Positions 35,248-42,766 of a stretch of 64,000 nt of DNA are shown one piece after another. The notes below the pieces were generated by a model. The model saw nothing but the letters and a program-made list of their open reading frames with translations. It was not told the origin of the DNA and ran no database searches. The first letter of the stretch is position 1, and each line of letters opens with the position of its first letter. The stretch is from NCBI RefSeq assembly GCF_004193175.1, contig NZ_SAUH01000001.1, forward strand, positions 62,001 through 126,000. The letters are read 5' to 3'. Made by a program: the position numbers and the translations under genes. Origin of the DNA: Streptomyces sp. RFCAC02. GTDB lineage: Bacteria; Actinomycetota; Actinomycetes; Streptomycetales; Streptomycetaceae.

Positions 35248-36455
35248 ACTCCTACCACGGTCGTCTGACCGTCTCGGTGGGTTCCTGCTTCACCGCGCTG
35301 CGCCGGTACGGGTACCGGTCTTACCTGCGCTCCACAGGCCGTAACGGCCAGTCCGGCCGCCTTGGCGACGTTGACCGCCGCATTGATGTCCCGGTCCAGG
35401 ACGGCCCCGCACTCCCCGCACGTCCACTCCCGGACGCTCAAGGGCTTGGGGCCGTCCTTGACGCCGCACACGGAGCACACCTGGGAGGTCGGCTCGAACC
35501 GGCCGATCCTCACGAAGGTGCGCCCGTGCCGCGCGGCCTTGTACTCCAGCATGCTCACGAACGCCGACCAGCCCGCGTCGTGCACGGACTTGGCCAGGCG
35601 CGTGCGGGCGAGTCCCTTCACCGACAGGTCTTCCACGGCGACCGCTTGGTTCTCGCGGATCAGCTTCGTGGAGAGCTGGTGGTGGAACTCGCGGCGCGCG
35701 TCGGCGACCCGCGCGTGAGCGCGAGCGACCTTCACCCTGGCCTTGCCCCGGTTCGCGGAGCCCTTCTGCTTGCGGGACAGCTCCCGCTGCGCCTTCTTCA
35801 ACCGCTTCTCGGCCCGCCGCAGGAAGCGCGGACTGTCGACCTTCGTCCCGTCGCTGAGAACGGCGAAGTGTCCCAGCCCGAGGTCTATGCCGACCTCGGC
35901 GTCTACCTCGGACAGTACCTCGGTCGGCTCGGTCTCCACCACGAACGAGGCGAAGTACCGGCCCGCCGAGTCCTTCACGACCGTCACGGTGGACGGGGTG
36001 GACGGCAGCGCACGGGACCACTTCACCCGCACGTCGCCGACCTTGGGAAGGGACAGGTCCCCGCCTGTGGTGATCTTCCAGCGGGCATTCGCGGTGAAGC
36101 GGATCGACTGCCGGGTGTCCCGCTTGGACTTGAAGCGCGGGGCTCCCATGCGGGGGCGCTTGCCCTTGATGCCGTCGAAGAAGTTCTTGTACGCGGTGTC
36201 CAGGTCCCGGAGGGACTGCTGGAGGACCACCGACGAAACCTCGCCGAGCCAAGCTCGCTCCGGTGTCTTCTTCGCCTCGGTGATGAGCTGCTTCGACAGG
36301 CCCCCGGACTTCGGGTACGGGCGGCCCTGCTCGTGGGCGTCCTTGCGGGCGCGCAACGCGTCGTTGAAGACGACGCGGGCGCACCCGAACGCCTGGGCCA
36401 GAGCGGCACGCTGAGGGCCGTTCAGGTACAGGCGGAAGCTGTACCGAAGCTGCAT
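35235..36455 (-). CDS. tnpB: TnpB, IS605-family RNA-guided RuvC-like nuclease
   Basis: 406 residues, the standard TnpB size. N-terminal wedge/helical part (MQLRYSFRLYLNGPQRAALA; GCARVVFNDALRARKD), then the RuvC domain with Asp191 (VGIDLGLGHFAVLSDG), Glu275 (VAVEDLSVKGL) and Asp356 (DRDINAAVNV), and the inserted zinc ribbon CSVCG ... CGECG between the last two. All catalytic and zinc residues are present. TnpB proteins of this kind cut DNA next to a short TAM using an RNA made from the element's right end. The start at 36455 lies 27 bp from the divergent tnpA start. Confidence 0.93.
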   Translation of the reverse strand: MQLRYSFRLYLNGPQRAALAQAFGCARVVFNDALRARKDAHEQGRPYPKSGGLSKQLITEAKKTPERAWLGEVSSVVLQQSLRDLDTAYKNFFDGIKGKRPRMGAPRFKSKRDTRQSIRFTANARWKITTGGDLSLPKVGDVRVKWSRALPSTPSTVTVVKDSAGRYFASFVVETEPTEVLSEVDAEVGIDLGLGHFAVLSDGTKVDSPRFLRRAEKRLKKAQRELSRKQKGSANRGKARVKVARAHARVADARREFHHQLSTKLIRENQAVAVEDLSVKGLARTRLAKSVHDAGWSAFVSMLEYKAARHGRTFVRIGRFEPTSQVCSVCGVKDGPKPLSVREWTCGECGAVLDRDINAAVNVAKAAGLAVTACGAQVRPVPVPAQRGEAGTHRDGQTTVVGVPHL

Positions 36456-36482
36456 ACCGAAGAGCGTACTGCCAGTTGGTTT

Positions 36483-36899
36483 ATGGCTGAGTATCAGGAT
36501 ATCCGTACAGGTAGGCACTGCGCTTTCGCCCTTCACGCGCACTTGGTTTTCGTGACGAAGTACCGACACAAGGTGTTCGGGGACGCGCACCTTCGACGCT
36601 TGGAAGAGATCATGCGGAGCGTCTGCGAGGACTTCGAGACGGAGTTGGTCGAGTTCAACGGCGAGGCGAACCACGTGCACATCCTCGTGAACTTCCCGCC
36701 GAAGGTCGCGATCTCGAAGCTGGTCAACTCGCTCAAGGGCGTCAGCTCGTGCCGGTTGCGGCAGGAGTTCCCGGACCTCGTCCGGCACTACTGGCGGGCT
36801 CAGCACCTGTGGTCCGGGTCGTACTTCGCCGGATCCGTGGGCGGAGCGCCTCTGTCGATCGCGAAGCAGTACATCGAGCAGCAGAACCGCCCGGCCTGA
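36483..36899 (+). CDS. tnpA: TnpA, IS200/IS605-family Y1 (HUH) transposase
   Basis: 138 residues, the normal size. HUH motif His64-Val-His66 in ANHVHILVNFPPKV and catalytic Tyr130 in SIAKQYIEQQ; ALHAHLVFVTKYRHKVF is the typical N-terminal signature, and YFAGSVGGAP precedes the tyrosine helix. It excises and inserts single-stranded DNA at the element's hairpin ends. Intact. Confidence 0.95.
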   Translation: MAEYQDIRTGRHCAFALHAHLVFVTKYRHKVFGDAHLRRLEEIMRSVCEDFETELVEFNGEANHVHILVNFPPKVAISKLVNSLKGVSSCRLRQEFPDLVRHYWRAQHLWSGSYFAGSVGGAPLSIAKQYIEQQNRPA

Positions 36900-36965
36900 C
36901 CTGATCGTGAGCGCGGGTCAACAGTGCGGATCCGTGCCCACGGCCGAGGTCAGAGCGGGCTAAAG

Positions 36966-37006
36966 ATTCGCTTCACCTCCGGGCTGAAGCCCGGAGCACT
37001 GCGAAT
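36966..37006 (+). repeat. Left-end extended hairpin of the IS605-type element
   Basis: Inner perfect 9-bp stem CTCCGGGCT / AGCCCGGAG with a 2-nt loop, flanked by pairing ATTCGC (36966-36971) and GCGAAT (37001-37006) across unpaired 5-nt and 4-nt segments. It lies downstream of tnpA, where the subterminal hairpin recognised by TnpA is expected. Confidence 0.7.
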
Positions 37007-37143
37007 GAAGCCGGTAGCAACGAGTCCCCGCTGAGCGGCCGGCCGCTTCCCCGCCGGCCGGGCGGCGCGGGTGACGGCGAACTCGGGCCCGGCCGTCGCC
37101 GATCGCTGTTGCCTTCGCGCCGGGTTTCGCCTACCGTTCTCAC

Positions 37144-37163
37144 GAGACGGAGCGGTCCGTCTC
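37144..37163. promoter_or_regulatory. TetR-type operator upstream of SDR gene 37192
   Basis: Perfect inverted repeat GAGACGGA-GCGG-TCCGTCTC, 28 bp upstream of the ATG. The cognate repressor is not encoded next to it; the IS605-type element has inserted on the side where a divergent regulator gene would be expected. Confidence 0.65.
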
Positions 37164-37191
37164 ATGAAACGGAACGACAAGGAGTCCCGCC

Positions 37192-38013
37192 ATGACCCGG
37201 CCCAGGACGTGGTTCATCACCGGCGCTTCCCGAGGGCTGGGCCGCGCGCTCACGGAGGCCGTCCTCGCCGCGGGCGACCGCGTCGTCGGCGCCGCGCGGG
37301 ACGTGTCCCCCCTGGCCGGCCTCGCCGCCGCGCACCCGGACGCGCTCCGGACGATCGCGCTCGACATCTCCGACCGCGCCGCCGTCCTCACAGGCGTCGA
37401 GCGGGCGATCGCCGCCTTCGACGGACTCGACGTCGTCGTCAACAACGCGGGCGGCATGCTCTACGGCATGGTCGAGGAGGCCACCGAGGAGCAGATCCGC
37501 GCCCACTTCGACGTGAACTTCTTCGGCGCCGTGTGGGTCTCCCAGGCCGTGCTCCCCCACCTGCGGGAGCGGAAGGCCGGCCGCATACTCCAGGTGGCCT
37601 CGATGGGGAGCGGCGGCGGCGTGGCCACCGTGGGCTTCTACGGCGCGGGCAAGGCGGCCCTCGCCTCGCTGGGCGAGGCCCTCGCCATGGAGGCCGAGCC
37701 GTTCGGCGTCCGGGTCACCGTCGTGCAGATGGGCGGGTACGCCACCGAGCTGTTCACGCGCGGGACGACGGCGACCGCGCCGCACCCGGCGTACGACGAC
37801 CTGCGCGCCCGGATGGCCGAGATGTGGGGCGACGAGACCGGCCCCGCGCCGGAGACGGCCGCTCCCGCGCTGCTCGAACTGTCGCGGCTGCCGGAGCCGC
37901 CGCGGCAGCTCGTCGTGGGCAGCGCGTCGTTCGACATGGTCCAGGAGATGGACCGGACGCGCACCGCCGACCTCCTGCGGTGGGAGGACCTGAGCCGGAT
38001 GGCACCCGGGTGA
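37192..38013 (+). CDS. SDR family oxidoreductase
   Basis: A 273-residue SDR of the longer, plant-like (retinol-dehydrogenase-like) type: ITGASRGLGRALTEAVL, VVNNAGGMLYGMVEE, catalytic Ser in VASMGSGGG, YGAGKAAL, then an extended substrate loop. Preceded by a palindromic operator and AAGGAG. Substrate unknown. Confidence 0.9.
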   Translation: MTRPRTWFITGASRGLGRALTEAVLAAGDRVVGAARDVSPLAGLAAAHPDALRTIALDISDRAAVLTGVERAIAAFDGLDVVVNNAGGMLYGMVEEATEEQIRAHFDVNFFGAVWVSQAVLPHLRERKAGRILQVASMGSGGGVATVGFYGAGKAALASLGEALAMEAEPFGVRVTVVQMGGYATELFTRGTTATAPHPAYDDLRARMAEMWGDETGPAPETAAPALLELSRLPEPPRQLVVGSASFDMVQEMDRTRTADLLRWEDLSRMAPG

Positions 38014-38094
38014 GCCGGCCCGGCAGGCAGTTTGCGCCCCCGGAGGCGTGGCATCCGCGTGGGGATCGCTGATGCAGCGCGAAGGGAGTACGCG

Positions 38095-38880
38095 ATGACT
38101 GTCGCCGTGGTGACGGGAGCCGACTCGGGCATCGGACGGGCCACCGCCGTGCGGCTGGCCGAGTCGGGCATGGACGTCGGCATCACCTGGAACACCGACG
38201 AGGAGGGTGCGCGGCGGACGGCGGACGAGGTGCGGGCGGCGGGCCGGACAGCGGCGGTGGCGCGGCTCGACCTCACCGCGCTGCCGGACGCCGTGCAGGC
38301 CGTCGACGCCCTGGCCGACGGCCTCGGCGGCCTCGACGTCCTGGTGAACAACGCGGGGACCGGCACCTCGACCCCCTTCCTCGACATCGATCACGCGACG
38401 GTGCGGACCGTGCTGGACGTGGACCTGGGCGGGCCTTTCCTGTGCTCGCAGCACGCCGCGCGCCGGATGATCGCCCAGGGGCGGGGCGGCCGGATCGTCA
38501 ACGTCACCTCGGTCCACGAGCACCAGCCGAAGGTCGGCGCCGCGCCGTACTGCGCCGCCAAGGGCGGGCTCGGCCTGCTCACCCAGGTCATGGCGCTGGA
38601 GCTGGCCGAGCACGGCATCACCGTGAACGCGGTCGCCCCCGGGGAGATCGCCACACCGATGACGGGCCAGGAGGACCGTGACGTGCGGCGCGAGGAGCGG
38701 CCGGGCATTCCGCTCGGGCGACCGGGCGACGCCCGCGAGATCGCGGCGGTGATCGCCTTCCTGGCCGGCCCGGACGCCTCGTACGCGACCGGCGCGTCCT
38801 GGGTGGTGGACGGCGGGATGCTCCGGATGGGGCCGCAGGCCGGCTCCCGGCTGACCAGCGGCGACTGGCGCCGCCCCTGA
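38095..38880 (+). CDS. SDR family oxidoreductase (3-oxoacyl-ACP/glucose dehydrogenase-like)
   Basis: A 261-residue classical SDR: VTGADSGIGRATAVRL, the strand-2 segment ITWNTDEEGARRT (suggesting NADP(H)), LVNNAGTGTSTPF, IVNVTSVHEHQ with the catalytic Ser, YCAAKGGL, and the C-terminal YATGASWVVDGGMLRM typical of glucose-1-dehydrogenase-like members. It follows the previous SDR by 81 bp with its own GAAGGGAG site. Confidence 0.9.
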   Translation: MTVAVVTGADSGIGRATAVRLAESGMDVGITWNTDEEGARRTADEVRAAGRTAAVARLDLTALPDAVQAVDALADGLGGLDVLVNNAGTGTSTPFLDIDHATVRTVLDVDLGGPFLCSQHAARRMIAQGRGGRIVNVTSVHEHQPKVGAAPYCAAKGGLGLLTQVMALELAEHGITVNAVAPGEIATPMTGQEDRDVRREERPGIPLGRPGDAREIAAVIAFLAGPDASYATGASWVVDGGMLRMGPQAGSRLTSGDWRRP

Positions 38881-39024
38881 CGCGCCGACGGCGCGGCACG
38901 CCTGCCCTCCGCGCGGGCGGTACGACGGCCCGGCGGGGCGAAGCCGCCGGTACGGCGCGCCGCCGCAGGCCACGACCCCCCTTGTCCCGTCCCACGATCC
39001 GTGGTTGGCTTCGGACGCTTCCTC

Positions 39025-39037
39025 GGAAAGCGCTTGC
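39025..39037. promoter_or_regulatory. LacI-family operator upstream of the MocA/PmoA/cupin operon
   Basis: GGAAAGCGCTTGC contains the palindromic core AAGCGCTT (39028-39035) with the CG-centred symmetry characteristic of LacI-family sites. It lies 31 bp before the MocA start. No LacI gene adjoins, so the regulator is elsewhere. Confidence 0.6.
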
Positions 39038-39067
39038 TACGTCGATCACAGCGTGGAGTCCTCCCCC

Positions 39068-40210
39068 ATGACAGAGCCGTCCGCAACCACGTCCTCCCCC
39101 CGCGTACGCGCCGCCGTCGTCGGCACCGGCGGCATCACCACCGGCGCCCACCTGCCCGCCATCGCCGCGCTCGCCGATCAGGTCGAGCTGGTCGCCGCGG
39201 TGGACGTCGCGCCCGAGCGGCTGGCGGCGTTCCGCTCCCGCGCGGCGGCAGAGGCCGGCGCCGAGGTGACCGGCTACACCGACCTCGCGGCCATGCTGGA
39301 GGCCGAGCGGCCCGGCCTCGTCCTCCTCGGGACGCCGCCGTCGCTCCACCACGGGCAGGCCCTCGCCGCGCTGCGGGCGGGCGCGTGGGTGTGGTGCGAG
39401 AAGCCGCTGTGCCTGTCGCTCGCCGAGTTCGACGAGCTGGCGGCGGCCGAGCGCGAGGGCGGACCGTACGTGGCCGTCGTGGCGCAGCACCGGTACGGCT
39501 CGGGCACGGTGCACGCCCGCGAGCTGCTGGAGTCGGGCGAGCTCGGGGCGCCGCGCGTCGCGCACTGCCAGACGACGTGGTACCGGGACACGGCGTACTA
39601 CTCGGTCCCGTGGCGCGGCCGGTGGGCGACCGAGGGCGGCGGCCCGACGATGGGGCACGGCATCCACCAGACGGACCTGCTGCTGCACCTGCTCGGCGAC
39701 TGGGTCGAGATCCGCGCCCTGGCCGCGCGGCTGGTGCACGACGTGGAGAGCGAGGACGTCTCGACGGCGCTGGTGCGGTTCGCGAACGGCGCGGTGGCCA
39801 CGGTCGTCAACAGCGTGCTGTCGCCGGACGAGGTGAGCCGCATCCGCATCGACTGCGCCGACGCCACGGTCGAGCTGACGCACCTGTACGGGCACCGCAA
39901 CGAGGACTGGGTGTACACGCCGCGCCCCGGCCTGCAGGACGAGGAGCGCATCAAGCGGTGGCGCACGCCGGCGGCCGATCTGCCCAGCTCCCACACGGCG
40001 CAGCTCGCCGGTGTGCTGGCCGCGATGCGGTCCGGTGAGCGGCCGCCGGTGGGCGGCGCGGACGCGCGGCGGACGCTGGAGTTCAACGCGGCGCTGTACA
40101 AGGCGGCGTTCACCGGGCTGCCGGTGAAGGCGGGCGAGATCACGCCGGACGACCCGTACTACCGCGCCATGCACGGCGACCACCCCGACTGGGCGCCCGC
40201 CGCCTCCTGA
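39068..40210 (+). CDS. Gfo/Idh/MocA family oxidoreductase
   Basis: 380 residues. The N-terminal Rossmann domain has VRAAVVGTGGITTGAHLPAI and the EKP motif in WVWCEKPLCLSLAEFDEL (catalytic Lys). The C-terminal alpha/beta domain carries GGGPTMGHGIHQTDLLLHLL with the active-site His. These NAD(P)-dependent enzymes oxidise or epimerise sugars and inositols. As first gene of an operon with PmoA-like and cupin genes behind a LacI site, it probably handles a plant- or host-derived sugar. Confidence 0.92.
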   Translation: MTEPSATTSSPRVRAAVVGTGGITTGAHLPAIAALADQVELVAAVDVAPERLAAFRSRAAAEAGAEVTGYTDLAAMLEAERPGLVLLGTPPSLHHGQALAALRAGAWVWCEKPLCLSLAEFDELAAAEREGGPYVAVVAQHRYGSGTVHARELLESGELGAPRVAHCQTTWYRDTAYYSVPWRGRWATEGGGPTMGHGIHQTDLLLHLLGDWVEIRALAARLVHDVESEDVSTALVRFANGAVATVVNSVLSPDEVSRIRIDCADATVELTHLYGHRNEDWVYTPRPGLQDEERIKRWRTPAADLPSSHTAQLAGVLAAMRSGERPPVGGADARRTLEFNAALYKAAFTGLPVKAGEITPDDPYYRAMHGDHPDWAPAAS

Positions 40211-40265
40211 CAGCGCGCCGAAGCACGAAGCACCGAGTCACGCGTACGAGCACCGAGGAGCCGTC

Positions 40266-41204
40266 TTGTCCACACCCCTGTCCGTCGAGCACGCGCTCGG
40301 CGAGCGGATCGCCGTCGCCGCCGGCGGTACCGAGATCCTGAGCTACGTCTACCGGCCCGACCCGGTGGAGTTCGAGTCGCGCAAGCCGTACGCCCACCCG
40401 GTCCGCACGCTGGGCGGCGCCCTGGTCACCGGTTACCGGCCGAACGACCATCGCTGGCACAAGGGCCTGCAGATGACGGCGAGCCACCTGTCCGAGCAGA
40501 ACTTCTGGGGCGGGAACTCCTATCTCGGGCCGGACCGGGGTTATCAGCCCGTCCACGACCGGATCGGATCGATGCGGCACGAGGGGTTCCCCGTGCTGGA
40601 GGCCGACGCCGAGCGGGTCACGATCGCGGAGGACCTGACCTGGCTCAGCAACGCCGGGGAGGCGTGGGCGGCCGAGCGGCGCACGCTGACCGTCCACTCG
40701 GCCGACGCGGCGGACGGCTCCTGGGCGCTGGACTGGGCCATCCACCTGACCAACACGCGGGGCGAGCCGCTGCGGTTCGGCAGCCCGACGACGGCCGGGC
40801 GCGAGATGGCCGGCTACACGGGTCTGCAGTGGCGCGGCCCGCGCGACTTCACCGGCGGAACGGTTCTGCTCCCGGGTGGTCCGCTCCCGGACGAGGAGGC
40901 GATGGGCACTCCTGCGGCCGAGGCGCGGTGGCTCGGTTTCACGGCCGAGCGCGACGACACGGACGCGCACACGACGCTGCTGTTCGTGCACGCGCCGGAG
41001 AACACGACGGCGTCCGCCGTGCACCCGTCGCACTGGTTCGTGCGCTCGCAGCCGATTCCGACGGTGGCGTTCTCGTGGGCGTTCTTCGAGGAGTTCGAGC
41101 TGGCGCACGGCGAGTCGTTCTCCTACCGCTACCGCGTCGTCTTCGCGGACGGGGCGTGGGACGCGGAGCGCGCGGAACGGTATGTGGAGAACCAGCGCTG
41201 GTGA
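40266..41204 (+). CDS. PmoA family protein (DUF6807)
   Basis: A 312-residue beta-sandwich protein with the conserved YRPDPVEFESRKPYAHPVRT and PNDHRWHKGLQMTASHLSEQ segments, and HPSHWFVRSQPIPTVAFSWA near the C-terminus. The family name comes from an early misassociation with methane oxygenase; members occur in bacterial sugar-catabolic operons beside MocA enzymes, and their reaction is not established. The start is a TTG behind GAGGAG, which is unusual but is supported by the reading frame and ribosome site. Confidence 0.8.
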   Translation: MSTPLSVEHALGERIAVAAGGTEILSYVYRPDPVEFESRKPYAHPVRTLGGALVTGYRPNDHRWHKGLQMTASHLSEQNFWGGNSYLGPDRGYQPVHDRIGSMRHEGFPVLEADAERVTIAEDLTWLSNAGEAWAAERRTLTVHSADAADGSWALDWAIHLTNTRGEPLRFGSPTTAGREMAGYTGLQWRGPRDFTGGTVLLPGGPLPDEEAMGTPAAEARWLGFTAERDDTDAHTTLLFVHAPENTTASAVHPSHWFVRSQPIPTVAFSWAFFEEFELAHGESFSYRYRVVFADGAWDAERAERYVENQRW

Positions 41205-41235
41205 CAGCGGTACGACGGCGAGAGAGGCGATCACC

Positions 41236-41985
41236 GTGACGTTGCGCAATCCCCTTCCGGGGGCGGTCGGGCTGTCCCACATCTCGGCCTACGAATGGCC
41301 GGCCGCCGACGGCGTGTGCGGCGGCAGCCCGCACCTGCACCTGGCGTGCGCCGAGGCGTACGTCGTGACGGACGGCAGCGGCGCGGTGCAGACCCTCACG
41401 CCGGACGGCTACGCGGAGACGCCGCTGCGGCCGGGGGTCGTCGCCTGGTTCACGCCGGGGACGGTGCACCGCATGGTCAACGGGGACGGGCGGCTGCGGG
41501 TGACCGTGCTCATGCAGAACAGCGGCCTGCCCGAGGCCGGCGACGCCGTGCTCACCTTCCCGCCGGAGTACCTGGCCGATCCGCGGCGCTACGCGGAGGC
41601 CGCGGCGCTGCCGGCCGGGGAGGAGGAGGCGGCCCGCGCCGCGGTGCGCCGCCGGGATCTCGCCGTCGAGGGGTACCTCACGCTGCGGGACGCGCTGCGG
41701 GCCGGTGATCCGGGGCCGCTGCGGGAGTTCCACGCGGCCGCGGTACGGCTGCTTGCGCCGAAGGTTCCGGCGTGGCGCGAGCGGTGGCGGGACGGCGCGC
41801 TGGCCGCGGCTCAGGCGACGGGCGCGGTGCTGGACGCCCTGGAGCGGGGCGACGGCACTCATCTGGACGGCGCGCGGGTCACCTCGACCGGGCCGACGCG
41901 GCCCGACGGCTTCGGGATGTGCGGCCGGCGCCAGGAGTACGAGATCCCGGACACGACCGTGCCGCCGCGGTCCCCCGCCGGCTGA
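41236..41985 (+). CDS. Cupin domain protein
   Basis: 249 residues, GTG start. The N-terminal half is a cupin barrel: GGSPHLHLACAEAYVVTDGS gives the His-x-His...Glu metal set, and GVVAWFTPGTVHRMVNGDGR the second motif with its His. The C-terminal half is helical (EEEAARAAVRRRDLAVEGYL; LREFHAAAVRLLAPKVPAW). It is third in the operon (31 bp gap), possibly an isomerase or a sugar-binding accessory. Confidence 0.82.
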   Translation: MTLRNPLPGAVGLSHISAYEWPAADGVCGGSPHLHLACAEAYVVTDGSGAVQTLTPDGYAETPLRPGVVAWFTPGTVHRMVNGDGRLRVTVLMQNSGLPEAGDAVLTFPPEYLADPRRYAEAAALPAGEEEAARAAVRRRDLAVEGYLTLRDALRAGDPGPLREFHAAAVRLLAPKVPAWRERWRDGALAAAQATGAVLDALERGDGTHLDGARVTSTGPTRPDGFGMCGRRQEYEIPDTTVPPRSPAG

Positions 41986-42064
41986 CGGCCGGACCGCTCA
42001 GGCGCCCGCAGACAGGCTTCCCGGAGATCCGGGGGGCCTGTCGGCGTTTCCGTGCCCCGCCGCC

Positions 42065-42655
42065 TCAGGCGAACGGCCGCGCGACCTGGTCGAGGTAGGC
42101 CGTGATGACGGTGCCGAAGTCGCCGGGGTCCTCGTCGCGCAGCCATGCCGCCGTGGCCAGCCGCAGGGCGGTCAGGAAGGAGGCGGCGATGATGTCGGGG
42201 CGGACGTCGGCCGTGCCGGGCCGGCCGGTGATGGCCTCGGCGACCTCGCGCTCCAGGGTGACGCGCTGCGCGAGCTGGCGGGCGAGGAGCGAGGGGTGGC
42301 GCAGGGCGAGGCGGCTGCGCAGGACCCAGTCGCGGTCCCTGACGGTGTGGTCGCCCTGCGCGTACACCTCGGTGACGGCGCCGCGCAGGGCGGTCCAGGC
42401 CGACTCGTCGGCCGGCCGCTCGCGGAGCGCGGCGAGCAGGGTCCTGCTGTGCACGTGGTCGCCGAAGAGGAGGGCGTCCTCCTTGTCGGAGAAGTAGTTG
42501 GAGAACGTGCGACGCGAGATGCCGACGGCGTCGGCGATGGCCTCGACGGTGACGTTGTCGATGCCGTGTTCCACGGACAGGCGGAGGGTCGCCTCGTGTA
42601 CGGCCCGCCGGGTGGCGGCCTTCTTGCGTTCGCGCAGTCCAGCGGTGGTGTGCAT
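42065..42655 (-). CDS. TetR/AcrR family repressor of the adjacent efflux pump
   Basis: 196 residues. HTH: RRAVHEATLRLSVEHGIDNV and EAIADAVGISRRTFSNYFSD; the C-terminal domain is helical. It is divergent from the DHA2 efflux gene at 42767, with TGGGC/GCCCA repeats between them, the standard arrangement for a drug-responsive repressor. Confidence 0.92.
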   Translation of the reverse strand: MHTTAGLRERKKAATRRAVHEATLRLSVEHGIDNVTVEAIADAVGISRRTFSNYFSDKEDALLFGDHVHSRTLLAALRERPADESAWTALRGAVTEVYAQGDHTVRDRDWVLRSRLALRHPSLLARQLAQRVTLEREVAEAITGRPGTADVRPDIIAASFLTALRLATAAWLRDEDPGDFGTVITAYLDQVARPFA

Positions 42656-42671
42656 GCCTCCATGATGCCTC

Positions 42672-42711
42672 ATGGGCCACGAAAATTGCCCATTGGGAAA
42701 AGATGCCCAGT
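42672..42711. promoter_or_regulatory. Candidate TetR binding region between repressor and efflux gene
   Basis: Three TGGG/CCCA half-site pairs occur within 40 bp: TGGGC...GCCCA spanning roughly 42672-42691 and TGGGAAAAGATGCCCA just after it. The segment is AT-richer than surroundings and likely overlaps both promoters. Confidence 0.4.
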
Positions 42712-42766
42712 GTGCAGTACGCTCGATGTCGTACCTGTTCCCGACCGTCCCCCAGGAGGTTCGCGC

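Larger units (their letters stand above)
35222..37030. mobile_element. IS200/IS605-family insertion sequence (IS605 organisation, tnpA and tnpB divergent)
   Basis: The element contains a Y1 transposase gene (plus) and a tnpB gene (minus) whose starts are 27 bp apart. Each end carries a hairpin: CCCCCACC-TAAA-GGTGGGGG (35228-35247) at the tnpB side, equivalent to the right end, and CTCCGGGCT-GA-AGCCCGGAG (36977-36996), enclosed by ATTCGC/GCGAAT (36966-36971 and 37001-37006), at the tnpA side, equivalent to the left end. There are no terminal inverted repeats or target duplications, as expected for this family. Both genes look intact, so the copy may be active. The outer limits given are approximate. 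Confidence 0.85.
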
